64,000 nt of DNA from Pseudarthrobacter sp. NamB4 (lineage in GTDB: Bacteria; Actinomycetota; Actinomycetes; Actinomycetales; Micrococcaceae). Below are positions 1 through 8,590 of this stretch, piece by piece (within the stretch, counting starts at the first letter, position 1; every line of letters starts with the position of its first letter). Both the position numbers and the translations under genes were made by a program. The stretch spans positions 22,392 to 86,391 of the forward strand of contig NZ_VAHM01000019.1 of assembly GCF_005796185.1 (NCBI RefSeq), in the 5' to 3' direction. Under the pieces are notes generated by a model. The model searched no databases. It was given only the letters and a program-made list of their open reading frames with translations, and was not told the DNA's origin.

Positions 1-900
1 GGCGCTGCGCTGCTGTTCGGCTGGCTGCCGGGTGTGCAGTCGCCGGGCCTGTCCAACTTTATGGGGGAGGGCTTCGCGCCCGGTGGCTTCGGCGGGATTG
101 CCACGGCGCTCTTTGTGGTGGCGTTCGCGTTCGGCGGTACCGAGATCGTGTCGGTCGCGGCAGCCGAGACCGCGGAGCCGGCACGCAGCGTGAAGAAGGC
201 GGTCCGGACGGTGCTTTGGCGCATCCTGGTGTTCTACATCGGTGCGATCTTCATCATCGCGGCCGTCGTTCCCGTGGGCTCGCAAGGCCTGAAGAGCCCG
301 TTCGCCGCAGTACTGGACGCCGCGGGCATGCCCGGCGCGGCCACCGTCATCACCCTGGTAGCAGTGGCTGCACTGCTCTCGGCACTGAACGCAAACCTCT
401 ACGGTGCTTCCCGCATGGCGTTCTCCCTAGCGGAGCGGGGCGAAGCACCACGGTTGCTTGCCTCGGTGTCCAAGGCGCAGGTCCCGGTTGTGGCCGTATT
501 GGCCAGCGTCGCCTTCGGCGTTGTGACGGTGGTGCTGGAGCTGGCGTTCCCCGAGATGGTCCTTGGCGTTCTGCTCAACATCGTGGGGTCGACGTGCCTG
601 CTGGTGTGGACGTCCGCGCTCCTGGCCCAGCTCGCGCTGCGCCTCCGCGCCGACCGGGAGGGAACGGCGCTTCCCCTGCGGATGCCCGGCTTTCCGTGGC
701 TCACGTGCTTTGGCCTGCTCATCCTCGCGGCGATCTTCACGGTGGGCTTCATCGGCGAGGACTCCCGTCCACAGCTCCTGAGCACCTTCGGACTCGTGGC
801 GCTCCTGGCGGTGGCTAACTGGGTGAACCACCGGAACCGGAAGGTTGGTGGCCGAGTTGAAGCCACGGACCGTGTGAAGCCCCCGGTGCTCATCGACTGA
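1..900 (+). CDS. APC-family amino-acid permease, 5' end outside window
   Basis: The reading frame is open from base 1, so the N-terminal half lies outside the window and only about 299 residues are visible. It is an integral membrane protein with at least seven hydrophobic helices. It resembles the C-terminal half of the amino acid-polyamine-organocation permeases of the GabP/AnsP type: a NxNxYxxSRM-like stretch (LNANLYGASRMAFSLA) follows the helix at about residues 115-130, and the last two helices are followed by a short basic tail. The substrate cannot be read from the fragment. The neighbouring asparaginase and 5-oxoprolinase genes suggest an amino acid or amide. A degraded second copy of its last 90 codons lies at 11889-12164. 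It converges on the pxp operon across a hairpin. Confidence 0.85.
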   Translation, partial: GAALLFGWLPGVQSPGLSNFMGEGFAPGGFGGIATALFVVAFAFGGTEIVSVAAAETAEPARSVKKAVRTVLWRILVFYIGAIFIIAAVVPVGSQGLKSPFAAVLDAAGMPGAATVITLVAVAALLSALNANLYGASRMAFSLAERGEAPRLLASVSKAQVPVVAVLASVAFGVVTVVLELAFPEMVLGVLLNIVGSTCLLVWTSALLAQLALRLRADREGTALPLRMPGFPWLTCFGLLILAAIFTVGFIGEDSRPQLLSTFGLVALLAVANWVNHRNRKVGGRVEATDRVKPPVLID

Positions 901-960
901 GAGCTAACAGGAATTGGCCGGGCTTTCGCTGCCCAGAACCAGACGATAACTGAACCGGCA

Positions 961-989
961 GAGGCGGGCCCCGACAGGGGACCCGCCTC
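961..989. terminator. Bidirectional hairpin between convergent genes
   Basis: GAGGCGGGCCCC and GGGGACCCGCCTC form a 12-bp GC-rich stem with a single bulged base around a GACA loop. It lies in the 92-bp gap between the permease stop and the end of pxpC, so it can serve both converging transcripts. There is no long T-tract, which is common in actinobacterial terminators. Confidence 0.7.
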
Positions 990-992
990 TTG

Positions 993-1979
993 TCACCGGC
1001 TGGCGCCCAGTGCCGCCCATGCCTTGTTCCGCCGTTCGGCAAGATCCCCGCGGGCCTCCAGGGCATCAGCCAGGCTGACAGCCACAAAGCGGGTCGCCGT
1101 TCCGGGCGCCGCCCGGGCAACCAGGTCCATGTCGGCGCTGATGACCGTGCCGACCATCGCGTATCCGCCGCCGGAAACGGCATCGCGGTGCAGGATGATC
1201 GGCTGCGTACCGCCGGGAATCTGGATGGACCCCACGGCGTATCCTGCGTCCACAATGTTGGAGGGGTCCGAGCCGGCACCAAAGGGCTGTTCCCGTTCCT
1301 TCCATTTCACGCCGGGGCCCGAGTAGCGCAGCCCCATTCGGTCAGCCACCGGAGTCACCTTCCATTCCTCATTCAGGAGATTTCCCAGGCCTTCGTCCGT
1401 GAGGCGGTGGTCGTACAACCCCAGCACGATCCGCACTTCCTGCTCCTTGGCATAACCGGGCCGGAATTCCTCCGGAACGGTGTCGGCCTGGGGAAGTTTT
1501 CCACCTAAGAGGGGAGCGCCTACGGGGACGACGTCGCCCGCCTCAAGCTTCCGGCCCTTGAACCCGCCGATCCCGCCGAGGCTGTACGTGGAGCGGCTTC
1601 CGAGCACCTCCGGGACGTCTATGCCGCCCTGGACTGCGATGTAGTAGCGGGTGCCGCCCTGGATGACGCCGAAGGAGAGCTCATCCCCGGCTTTGAGCAG
1701 CAGGCGGCTCCACTGGGGCCGCGGCTCACCGTTGACCTTCACCTCCACAGGGGCGCCCGTGACGGCGATAACCACGTTGCTGTCGGCGGTCACCACCGGG
1801 CCAAGGTAGGTGCACTCAAGGACCGCTTCCCGTGCCGTGTTTCCCACAAGGGCATTTCCGAGCTCGGCAGAATACTGGTCCATGGAACCGCTTTGCGGGA
1901 TGCCCACGTTGTAGTGGCCCGTGCGCCCCTGGTCCTGGACAGTGGTGGCCAGGCCCGGGTTTCCAATTTCAAATGCCAT
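993..1979 (-). CDS. pxpC: 5-oxoprolinase subunit C / KipA-type carboxyltransferase-like protein
   Basis: A 328-aa protein of the PxpC/KipA (biotin-dependent carboxyltransferase, CT_A_B) family. It opens with the family pattern GLATTVQDQGRTGH and contains GVPQSGxMD-like IPQSGSMDQ near residue 29. The C-terminus holds the conserved VAMVGTVISADMDL-type strand. In characterised bacteria PxpA, PxpB and PxpC together hydrolyse 5-oxoproline to glutamate with ATP. The same fold forms the carboxyltransferase half of urea carboxylase. It is the last gene of the minus-strand operon and overlaps pxpB by 11 bp, so translation is probably coupled. Family assignment is firm; the actual substrate is inferred. 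Confidence 0.9.
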   Translation of the reverse strand: MAFEIGNPGLATTVQDQGRTGHYNVGIPQSGSMDQYSAELGNALVGNTAREAVLECTYLGPVVTADSNVVIAVTGAPVEVKVNGEPRPQWSRLLLKAGDELSFGVIQGGTRYYIAVQGGIDVPEVLGSRSTYSLGGIGGFKGRKLEAGDVVPVGAPLLGGKLPQADTVPEEFRPGYAKEQEVRIVLGLYDHRLTDEGLGNLLNEEWKVTPVADRMGLRYSGPGVKWKEREQPFGAGSDPSNIVDAGYAVGSIQIPGGTQPIILHRDAVSGGGYAMVGTVISADMDLVARAAPGTATRFVAVSLADALEARGDLAERRNKAWAALGASR

Positions 1980-2874
1980 TGAGGGCCTCCATGAGTTGGC
2001 GGTTGTTCCCTTCGGGGTCTGCCAGGGCTTTGGACAGATCGAAGGTCACGGGCGCCTGGCGGTAGCGGAAAGTGCCGGCGGAGATTTCCGTCTGGATGCG
2101 GTTGTACTCAGCTTCCGTCACTGGCTTGAACTTCACGATGTCACCGGGGCGGAAAAACACCATGAAGTCCTCGAAGTCCGGGAGTGCCTGCGCCGGGTCG
2201 AAGATCGGGGCGGCCGCCACGCCGAACATCTGGTAGCCGCCCGCACCCCGCACCGAGTAGATGCAGCCGAAGCAGCCGCCGTGCCCAACAGTCAGTTTCG
2301 GAGTGTCGGTCCGGGGACTGAGATACTTTGGAACCTCCAGCTGTTTGTCGCGGTCCACCAGCTGGAACAGGAATGGCAGCCCGGCCACGAATCCCACCAT
2401 GGAAACCAGCCACGGCTGCTCGTGGTGGCGCTGGATGAACTCCGCCCTGTCCTTCAGATTGTTCACTTTGGCGGCGTAGTCAAGGTCGCTGCCTTCAGGC
2501 TCCTGGTGGAATCCTTCCCGGAACCGCTGGGCCACTTCTGCCGTGAACGGGTCCTCGTACCAGACAGGAACTTCAACGATCCGGGTCTCAAGGACGTGTT
2601 CGTGGTGCTCCAGGATGTCACGCTCTATGTCCCGCACCGCCCTTTCCAGTTCTTCCGGTGGCAGGACGTCGGGATCGAACCGTACCAGCAGCGACGCGTT
2701 GGCGGGGCAGATGTCCACAATGCCGCCCAGGCGTGCCTGGGACAGCCTGCCGGCAATCGACATCACCTTGAAGTTCGCCGGGAGGCTCATTGCCTCCGAC
2801 ACCTCGACGAACAGGAACTCATCCCCGCCCCAGGTGTAGCGCGCACCGGGAAGGACTGCCGCTTCGCTGGTCAT
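1969..2874 (-). CDS. pxpB: 5-oxoprolinase subunit B / KipI-type protein
   Basis: A 301-aa KipI/PxpB (CT_C_D, allophanate hydrolase subunit 1-like) protein. Diagnostic stretches are GDEFLFVEVSEAMSLPANFKV-like sequence near the N-terminus, VVYEDP-like VPVWYEDPFTAEVAQ, and the glycine-rich FVAGLPFLF segment around residues 165-185. It works as a heteromer with PxpC. It overlaps accC by 4 bp (ATGA) and pxpC by 11 bp, so the three are one translation-coupled block. Length is somewhat above typical PxpB because of an extended N-terminus. Confidence 0.88.
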   Translation of the reverse strand: MTSEAAVLPGARYTWGGDEFLFVEVSEAMSLPANFKVMSIAGRLSQARLGGIVDICPANASLLVRFDPDVLPPEELERAVRDIERDILEHHEHVLETRIVEVPVWYEDPFTAEVAQRFREGFHQEPEGSDLDYAAKVNNLKDRAEFIQRHHEQPWLVSMVGFVAGLPFLFQLVDRDKQLEVPKYLSPRTDTPKLTVGHGGCFGCIYSVRGAGGYQMFGVAAAPIFDPAQALPDFEDFMVFFRPGDIVKFKPVTEAEYNRIQTEISAGTFRYRQAPVTFDLSKALADPEGNNRQLMEALNGI

Positions 2875-4220
2875 TTCGCCCCCAAAAGGTCAGATGCGGT
2901 TTCGATGAACTTCGAGTGGTGGCTGACCTCCGCGAATTCGGCGCGGGCCAACAGCGCTTCATGAACCGGGATGGTGGTCTTAACCCCTTCGATGCGGGTT
3001 TTGTTCAGGGCTGCCAACATGGCGGCGGTTGCAGCCTTCCGGTCCGAGGCGTGGACGATCAGCTTTGCCAGGAGGGAATCATAGTAGGGGCTGACAACGG
3101 AGCCTGCTTCCACCCCTGTGTCCACGCGGATCCCCTCACCCGAGGGCCAGTCCACCGAACGGAGGACACCCGGGCTGGGAAAGAAATGGTGGTTCGGGTC
3201 TTCGGCATTGATGCGGCATTCGATCGCATGGCCGTTGAACCGAACGTCGTCCTGCGAAATGGACATCGACCCTGTAGAGGCAATCAGCAGCTGTTCCCGG
3301 ACCAGGTCGACGCCTGTAATTTCTTCTGTGATCGGATGCTCCACCTGGATGCGGGTATTCATTTCGATGAAGGCGGCCTCATGGTTCGCGGGGTCGTACA
3401 GGAATTCCACCGTGCCGGCCCCGCTGTACCGGCATTCCCGGGCGAGTGCGACGGAGGATTCCCGGATTGTTTGCCGGACGGCGTCCGGAAGATCGGGAGC
3501 AGGAGCCTCTTCGAGCACCTTTTGGGAGCGCCGTTGCATGGAACAGTCACGGTCTCCCAGATGGATGAAGTTCTTGCCGTCGCCAAGGACCTGTACCTCG
3601 ACGTGGCGGGCATGCTCCACGAACCGTTCGAGGTACACCGTTGAATCACCGAAGACCGCCGCGGCCTCCCCGCGGGCCATTTCGATCGTGGCCAGGAGCT
3701 CGCTTTCGGCGTGCACAAACCGGATGCCGCGGCCGCCGCCTCCTGCGGAAGCCTTGACCACCAGCGGGTAGCCGATGCCGCGGGCAATATCCACAGCGTC
3801 TGCATCGGGGTCGAGGGGACCGTCAGATCCCCGTAGCACGGGGACGCCCGCCTTGGCGGCGGCCTCCCTGGCCAGGGACTTGTTGCCCATCATGTCGATG
3901 GTGTCCGCGCTGGGACCCACCCACGTCAGGCCGGCGTCGGAGACCTTCCTGGCGAAGTCGGCATTTTCTGAAAGGAAGCCGTAGCCGGGGTGGACGGCGT
4001 CGCATCCCTGCTCAAGCGCGGCCGCCACGAGGGCGTCCTGGTTTAGGTAGCTCGCGGCCGCCTGGGCCGGGCCGACCACCACGAAATGGTCCGCTGACCT
4101 CGCGGCGAGGGATTCGGCGTCGGGCTCGCTGACTGCCAGGACCGTCTCGATGCCCATCTCCCGCGCGGTCCGGGTAACCCGGGCCGCGATCTCGCCGCGG
4201 TTTGCGATGAAGAGTTTCAT
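2871..4220 (-). CDS. accC: Biotin carboxylase subunit (AccC-like)
   Basis: A 449-aa ATP-grasp biotin carboxylase that makes carboxybiotin from bicarbonate and ATP. Visible landmarks are the N-terminal MKLFIANRGEIAARV, the glycine-rich ATP-binding loop KASAGGGGRGIRF around residue 160, and the active-site block FIEMNTRIQVEHPITE near residue 285. Length is normal for AccC. The start is the ATG at 4220, 8 bp after the stop of the biotin carrier gene. Its position inside a pxpABC operon is notable. It probably serves the PxpB/PxpC carboxyltransferase pair rather than fatty-acid synthesis. Confidence 0.9.
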   Translation of the reverse strand: MKLFIANRGEIAARVTRTAREMGIETVLAVSEPDAESLAARSADHFVVVGPAQAAASYLNQDALVAAALEQGCDAVHPGYGFLSENADFARKVSDAGLTWVGPSADTIDMMGNKSLAREAAAKAGVPVLRGSDGPLDPDADAVDIARGIGYPLVVKASAGGGGRGIRFVHAESELLATIEMARGEAAAVFGDSTVYLERFVEHARHVEVQVLGDGKNFIHLGDRDCSMQRRSQKVLEEAPAPDLPDAVRQTIRESSVALARECRYSGAGTVEFLYDPANHEAAFIEMNTRIQVEHPITEEITGVDLVREQLLIASTGSMSISQDDVRFNGHAIECRINAEDPNHHFFPSPGVLRSVDWPSGEGIRVDTGVEAGSVVSPYYDSLLAKLIVHASDRKAATAAMLAALNKTRIEGVKTTIPVHEALLARAEFAEVSHHSKFIETASDLLGAK

Positions 4221-4228
4221 GCCCGCCG

Positions 4229-4468
4229 CTACCCTTCACGGATGATGACGAGGGAGTCACCTGGATTGACCATCTCCCCCTCGTTGACTTCAAAGGATTC
4301 GAGGGTACCCGCGACGTCGGACTGGATCTCGGTGAACTGCTTCATGATCTCCACGATCCCGATGGTCTGGCCCACCTCGATGGTGTCGCCTTCGTTGGCG
4401 AAGGGGGGTTTGCCCGGTGCCGGCTTGCGGTAAAAAACTCCGGGAAGTGGGGAGACGATCGTGGCCAT
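4229..4468 (-). CDS. accB: Short biotin carboxyl carrier protein
   Basis: A 79-aa protein that is almost only a biotinyl domain: an N-terminal TIVSPLPGVFYRKPAPG strand, then the biotin-acceptor motif EIMKQF (Lys is the predicted biotinylation site; most carriers have AMKM/EAMK) and a closing VNPGDSLVIIREG strand. The frame runs upstream to 4567, but I take the ATG at 4468 because the protein homology begins there and the upstream part is proline-rich and unlike a carrier. It lacks the N-terminal region of fatty-acid-synthesis AccB. It lies 28 bp after pxpA and 8 bp before accC. Confidence 0.88.
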   Translation of the reverse strand: MATIVSPLPGVFYRKPAPGKPPFANEGDTIEVGQTIGIVEIMKQFTEIQSDVAGTLESFEVNEGEMVNPGDSLVIIREG

Positions 4469-4496
4469 GTTCTGCTCGCTTTCAGGAGTGGGTGGG

Positions 4497-5246
4497 TCAG
4501 TTGGCTTTGAGGGCGGAGCGTACTGCAGAGGCGACGGCGACGGCATTGGGAGCGTCGGAATGCACACAGATGCTTTGGAACGTGATGCCTAAAGGTGTTC
4601 CGTCAACGGCAAGGACAGGTTGGCCTGCCACCGCGCGGCTGACGCGTTCGGCTGCGGCGCTTGGGTCGGTGGGTTCGGGACGCCGCTTGATGAGAAGTTC
4701 CCCGGCGGGACCGTAGTTGAGGTCCACGTACAGTTCGGCGATGAAGTCCACGCCCATGGATCGGCACACCGATTCGTGGGCAGTGCCGGCCAGGCCGAAA
4801 AACGGTACGCCGAACTGCTTCGCGGTTCCGGCTGCCGCCTCCATGAGCTCTTCGTCGCCCGCCAGCATGCCGTACAGGGCCCCATGCGGCTTGATGTGGT
4901 TGAGGGTCAGTCCGTTTTTTGCCAGGAAGGCCGTGAGCGCGCCCGTCTGGTAGAGGATTATGGACTCGACCTCCTCCGGGGTCAGGACCATGCGGCGGCG
5001 GCCGAATCCCATGGGGTCGGGGAGGCCGGGGTGGGCCCCAACCGCTACCCCGTGTTCCGCCGCGAGGGCTACCGTGCGGTTCATGACATCGGGGTCTCCG
5101 GCGTGGTAGCCGCAGGCGACATTGGCGACGTCGATGATGTCCATCAGGGCCACGTCGTTGCCGAACTCGTGCAGGCCGAAGCCCTCGCCCATGTCGGAAT
5201 TAAGGAGCACTTTGCGGTTTGTGGCTTCTGTCACATTCGCTTGCAT
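4497..5246 (-). CDS. pxpA: 5-oxoprolinase subunit A / LamB-YcsF family
   Basis: A 249-aa LamB/YcsF family protein with the signature LNSDMGEGFGLHEFGND at the N-terminus, NVACGYHAGDP about 40 residues on, VGAHPGLPDP, and HIKPHGALYG in the middle. These conserved Asp, His and Lys residues define the family's presumed catalytic face. The frame extends to 5324, but the family N-terminus fits the ATG at 5246. It is the first gene of the operon pxpA-accB-accC-pxpB-pxpC. The LacI-type regulator gene ends 89 bp upstream on the same strand, so read-through from it is possible. An imperfect GCGGTG/CACCGC palindrome lies at 5262-5275 in the gap. Confidence 0.9.
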   Translation of the reverse strand: MQANVTEATNRKVLLNSDMGEGFGLHEFGNDVALMDIIDVANVACGYHAGDPDVMNRTVALAAEHGVAVGAHPGLPDPMGFGRRRMVLTPEEVESIILYQTGALTAFLAKNGLTLNHIKPHGALYGMLAGDEELMEAAAGTAKQFGVPFFGLAGTAHESVCRSMGVDFIAELYVDLNYGPAGELLIKRRPEPTDPSAAAERVSRAVAGQPVLAVDGTPLGITFQSICVHSDAPNAVAVASAVRSALKAN

Positions 5247-5335
5247 GAAGCAACGGTACTCGCGGTGGTCACCGCTGGGAACCCTGCTGATCCGGGGAAG
5301 CGCTCTGTTCAACCACCGCAACACCCGGGCTGCCC

Positions 5336-6388
5336 CTATCTGGCACGGACCTCTGCCGGTGCACGCGAGGCGCTGCTCTCGCGGACGCGGAGGGTGGGTT
5401 TCAGTGCAGCCGGTTCTGGCTGTTCGCCCCTCAGGACGCGCTGGATGAGGTGTACCGCCGTCCTTCCAATATCCAGCATCGGCGAGTGGACGGACGTCAG
5501 GGGAATCGGAAGCTCAGCCGCCAGGGAAGTGTCGTTGTATCCCACCACTGCGACGTCCTGTCCAACCGTGAGGCCGTGGGAGCGCAGCTCGCCCATCGCC
5601 CCGATGGCGGCAAAATCGTTCACCGCGAAAAGGGCGGTGGGGTGCGGCTTGCCGCTGGTCAGAATCCCTTTGGCAGCCCCGCGGCCACCTGCCGTATCAA
5701 ACCTGGACCACACGACGTCGTCGTCCGAGATCTGGCCGCCCAGGGAACGCCACCTGCTGATGAAGCCGGAGGTGCGGTCAACGGCGGTGCTCGCATAGGG
5801 CTCACCGGCAATCACCGAAACACGGCGGTGCCCTTTTTCCCACAGGTGCTCTGCCACCAGTTCGCCGCCCAGCACGTCATCACACGTGGCCGACGGGTAC
5901 TCCTGAACACGGCGGTTCATCAGCACGAACGGAACCTTACGGGCACTCAGTTCCTGCAGCAGGCTGCCGTCCAAGTGCGCATCACCGATGATCAGCCCGT
6001 CCACCCGACGGGCAAGCATGAGGTCAATCTTGCGCCGTTGCTCCTCGGGATCGTCACGGGAGTTCATAACAAAGGCCGAGTAGCCCATCTCGGCTGCTGC
6101 TTCATCGATCCCCTCGTACATCAGGGCCAGGACGAGGTCCGAAAGCCGGGGGACGATGACGCCAAGAAGTTTGGTCTGCCGGGTCCGCAGGCTTGCGGCC
6201 TGCGGGTCGGGGGAATAGCCCCGCTTGCGGGCCAGCTCGCGGACGCGCTCCGCCGTGGCCTGCGACGCTGCCCCCTTGGCCACGTCGGATCCGGAGTGGA
6301 GGACCCTGGAAACGGTGGAAGGGTGGATGCCAAGCTCCCTTGCCAGATCCTTGAGCGTGACCGTGCGGCCCCCGTTGACTTTGCCCAT
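5336..6388 (-). CDS. LacI-family transcriptional regulator
   Basis: A 350-aa repressor with the classic N-terminal helix-turn-helix VTLKDLARELGIHPSTVSRVL and hinge, then a periplasmic-binding-protein-like effector domain (GVIVPRLSDLVLALMYEGI, RVDGLIIGDAHLD, DVAVVGYNDTSLAAELP, LTSVHSP). I use the ATG at 6388, preceded by GGGGAG at good spacing, rather than the upstream in-frame ATG at 6418. It is divergent from the asparaginase operon and upstream of the pxp operon. A CpG-centred 18-bp palindrome at 6501-6518 is its likely binding site. The ligand is unknown; an amide or lactam is a reasonable guess from context. Confidence 0.92.
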   Translation of the reverse strand: MGKVNGGRTVTLKDLARELGIHPSTVSRVLHSGSDVAKGAASQATAERVRELARKRGYSPDPQAASLRTRQTKLLGVIVPRLSDLVLALMYEGIDEAAAEMGYSAFVMNSRDDPEEQRRKIDLMLARRVDGLIIGDAHLDGSLLQELSARKVPFVLMNRRVQEYPSATCDDVLGGELVAEHLWEKGHRRVSVIAGEPYASTAVDRTSGFISRWRSLGGQISDDDVVWSRFDTAGGRGAAKGILTSGKPHPTALFAVNDFAAIGAMGELRSHGLTVGQDVAVVGYNDTSLAAELPIPLTSVHSPMLDIGRTAVHLIQRVLRGEQPEPAALKPTLRVRESSASRAPAEVRAR

Positions 6389-6457
6389 GGTGTCATCTCC
6401 CCTGCCAGCTGTGGTCACTCTAGCCCAGCTCCTCCTAAGCAGCCTTCCCGGGCAGCC

Positions 6458-6486
6458 TTGACGTGACCTGGTTCACATCTTATAGT
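6458..6486 (+). promoter_or_regulatory. Sigma70-type promoter of the asparaginase operon
   Basis: TTGACG at 6458-6463 and TATAGT at 6481-6486 are separated by exactly 17 bp. Transcription would begin near 6493, immediately before the operator at 6501-6518. This is the best consensus promoter I found in the window. Confidence 0.75.
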
Positions 6487-6500
6487 CAATTCGCAGAGCT

Positions 6501-6518
6501 TACCCAATCGTTTGGGTA
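6501..6518. promoter_or_regulatory. Probable LacI-family operator
   Basis: TACCCAATCGTTTGGGTA is palindromic at 16 of 18 positions and centred on CG, the hallmark of LacI-family operators. It begins about 8 bp after the predicted transcription start, a position where a bound repressor would block transcription. The adjacent regulator gene (5336-6388) is the obvious candidate. Confidence 0.7.
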
Positions 6519-6633
6519 GAAGATCTTCCAACAGGCGTCAAGGAAGATCGGCAGCTTCAGGCTTAAGCAAATGGCCATCGCCCGCGAACCCGCCCGATCC
6601 ATTGGGTGTTGAAGTCGAGTCCACGGAGCTGAC

Positions 6634-7656
6634 ATGACTGTTGCGGAAGCCCATGTGGTGCTGCTGGCCACCGGCGGCACCATCTCGTCCCGTTCTTCGC
6701 TGGCGGGCGGACCAGCGGTGGCCACAGACACCGGGGAAGAGGTGTTCGGGGCGCTTGGCTCGCCGGTTTCCCACCCGGTCAGGGTCCTGGATGTGTTCCA
6801 GAAGGGTTCATACCTCCTGACCTTCGAGGACATGGCCAAAATCTGCGCCACGATCAAGGAAGTCCTGGGTGACCCCCGGGTTCTTGGGGTGGTTGTGACC
6901 CACGGGACGGACACCATGGAGGAGACGGCGTTCCTTGCCGATCTGACCCACGGCGACGAACGGCCTGTGGTCTTCACCGGTTCGCAGCGGGCTGCGGACT
7001 CGCAGGATCCCGACGGGCCGGCCAACCTGGTTAAGGCCATTGCCGTCGCCGGTTCCAGGGACGCGAGGGGGCGGGGCGTACTGCTCTGCTTCGCGGGAAC
7101 GATTTTCCCTGCCCGCGGTGTCCGGAAGAGCCAGACGGTACGGCTGGATGCCTTCTCGAATCCGGATTTTGGGGCACTGGGCCAGGTATCAGCCCAAGGA
7201 AAAGTTGCGATGGTTGTCCAGGGCAGCCGGCCTGCACCGCTTCCCTTACCGCCGGCGGGCAGCAGCTCGCCCCGCGTGGACCTCGTCGCGGCCTACCCCG
7301 GTGCCGACTCGGTCCTCATGCATGCGTCCCTGGAAGCGGGGGCGGCAGGAATTGTCCTTCAGGGCACCGGCACGGGCAACGCCAACCAAAAGCTCTGTGC
7401 CGAGGTGGCTGCCGCGAAAGCGGCCGGCGTCGTGGTGGTCACCAGTACCCGGGTCGAAGCGGGACCGGTGGTCCCTATCTACGGTGCCGGCGGCGGCGGT
7501 GAGGACCTTCGTGCCGCCGGAGCCATCGGGTCAGGGCTCCTCCGGCCATCCCAGTCGCTGATCCTGCTCAGCCTGCTGCTGAGACTCCACTTTTCGCACG
7601 AGCGCATCGCGGAAGTCTTCGCTGAAAGGGGGAGTCCTCCTGAAAGTTCCCACTGA
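6634..7656 (+). CDS. Asparaginase (asparaginase/glutaminase family)
   Basis: A 340-aa asparaginase-family amidohydrolase. The first catalytic motif LLATGGTIS lies at residues 10-18, with Thr16 as predicted nucleophile. The second, VVTHGTDTMEET, lies at about 87-98, with the Thr-Asp pair at 92-93. No secretion signal is visible, so it is probably cytoplasmic. It would hydrolyse asparagine or a related half-amide to the acid and ammonia. It is the first gene of a LacI-controlled operon, with a deacetylase/imidase, a transporter and two dehydrogenases downstream, so the true substrate may be a pathway intermediate rather than free asparagine. The start ATG at 6634 lies about 140 bp downstream of the predicted transcription start. 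Confidence 0.88.
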   Translation: MTVAEAHVVLLATGGTISSRSSLAGGPAVATDTGEEVFGALGSPVSHPVRVLDVFQKGSYLLTFEDMAKICATIKEVLGDPRVLGVVVTHGTDTMEETAFLADLTHGDERPVVFTGSQRAADSQDPDGPANLVKAIAVAGSRDARGRGVLLCFAGTIFPARGVRKSQTVRLDAFSNPDFGALGQVSAQGKVAMVVQGSRPAPLPLPPAGSSSPRVDLVAAYPGADSVLMHASLEAGAAGIVLQGTGTGNANQKLCAEVAAAKAAGVVVVTSTRVEAGPVVPIYGAGGGGEDLRAAGAIGSGLLRPSQSLILLSLLLRLHFSHERIAEVFAERGSPPESSH

Positions 7657-7699
7657 CGTTCCAAACCTCCAGATCTGCCCCAATTGAAAGGAAGTTCCG

Positions 7700-8590
7700 A
7701 TGACAAAGGATATCCAGGTCGCCTTCGGCGTGGACGTTGACGCGGTCGCGGGAATGCTCGGCTCCTATGGAGGCGAAGACTCCCCATGCGACATCTCCCG
7801 TGGACTGTTCAGCGGTGAAGTCGGGGGACCCCGTCTCATCCGGCTGTTTGAGAAGTACAACCTCCCCGCCACCTGGTTCGTGCCGGGCCACTCGATCGAG
7901 ACTTTCCCTGACCTGACGCAGATGATTGTCGATGCCGGGCACGAGATGGGCGTCCATGGGTACTCCCACGAGAATCCGATTGCCATGACGCGGGAGCAGG
8001 AGACCGCCATCCTGGACCGCTCGATAGAACTCATTGAAAAAGTGTCCGGCCGCCGGCCTACCGGCTACGTGGCGCCGTGGTGGGAATTCTCGCCCGTCAC
8101 CAACGAGATCCTTCTTGAACGGGGCATCAAGTACGACCACTCCCTGATGCACCGCGATTTCGAACCGTACTACGTCCGCGTTGGCGACTCGTGGAAGAAG
8201 ATCGACTACACCAAGGACGCCGAAACCTGGATGGAGCCGCTGGTCCGCGGCGAGGAAACCGACCTGGTGGAGATTCCGGCCAACTGGTACCTCGATGACC
8301 TTCCTCCCATGATGTTCATCAAGGCGGCGCCGAACTCGCACGGCTTCGTCAACCCCCGGGACATTGAACAGATGTGGCGTGACCAGTTCGACTGGGTGTA
8401 CCGGGAGATGGATTATGCCGTTTTCACCATGACCATCCACCCCGATGTTGCCGGCCGGCCGCAAGTGCTGCTCATGCTGGAGCGGCTGATTGAACACATC
8501 AACTCCCACCAGGGCGTGAGTTGGCTGACTTTTGATGAAATTGCCGATTCTTTCCTCGCCCGCAGCCCCCGAAAGGAAAGCACGTCATGA
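7700..8590 (+). CDS. Polysaccharide deacetylase (NodB-fold) family hydrolase, imidase/PuuE-like
   Basis: A 296-aa NodB-fold metal-dependent hydrolase. The metal-binding Asp is in FGVDVDA near residue 12 and the paired histidines are in [10 protein letters not shown] near residue 95. A conserved Pro-Trp segment [10 protein letters not shown] follows and [10 protein letters not shown] closes the fold. This pattern (no signal peptide, APWW motif) matches the subfamily that includes PuuE-type allantoinases and cyclic imide hydrolases rather than cell-wall deacetylases. A good ribosome site (AAAGGAAG) precedes the ATG. The stop overlaps the start of the MFS gene by 4 bp. In this operon a role in opening a cyclic imide or deacylating an amide before the asparaginase step is plausible but unproven. 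Confidence 0.8.
   Translation: MTKDIQVAFGVDVDAVAGMLGSYGGEDSPCDISRGLFSGEVGGPRLIRLFEKYNLPATWFVPGHSIETFPDLTQMIVDAGHEMGVHGYSHENPIAMTREQETAILDRSIELIEKVSGRRPTGYVAPWWEFSPVTNEILLERGIKYDHSLMHRDFEPYYVRVGDSWKKIDYTKDAETWMEPLVRGEETDLVEIPANWYLDDLPPMMFIKAAPNSHGFVNPRDIEQMWRDQFDWVYREMDYAVFTMTIHPDVAGRPQVLLMLERLIEHINSHQGVSWLTFDEIADSFLARSPRKESTS

Noticed and set aside
1921..2964. Long plus-strand frame opposite pxpB
   Set aside because: The minus-strand frame matches KipI/PxpB; the plus frame crosses into accC and has no motif.
2790..3644. 284-codon plus-strand frame opposite accC
   Set aside because: The biotin carboxylase motifs are on the minus strand; this is a shadow frame.
4469..4567. N-terminal extension of the biotin carrier gene
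   Set aside because: The extension is proline-rich and unlike any carrier; the ATG at 4468 fits the biotinyl-domain start.
5262..5275. Palindrome GCGGTG-GT-CACCGC before pxpA as a second LacI operator
   Set aside because: It is not CpG-centred and shares no sequence with the 6501-6518 site; it may be a chance GC-rich palindrome.
7568..8509. Long minus-strand frame opposite the deacetylase gene
   Set aside because: Low-complexity composition and no ribosome site; the plus strand carries conserved metal-binding motifs.
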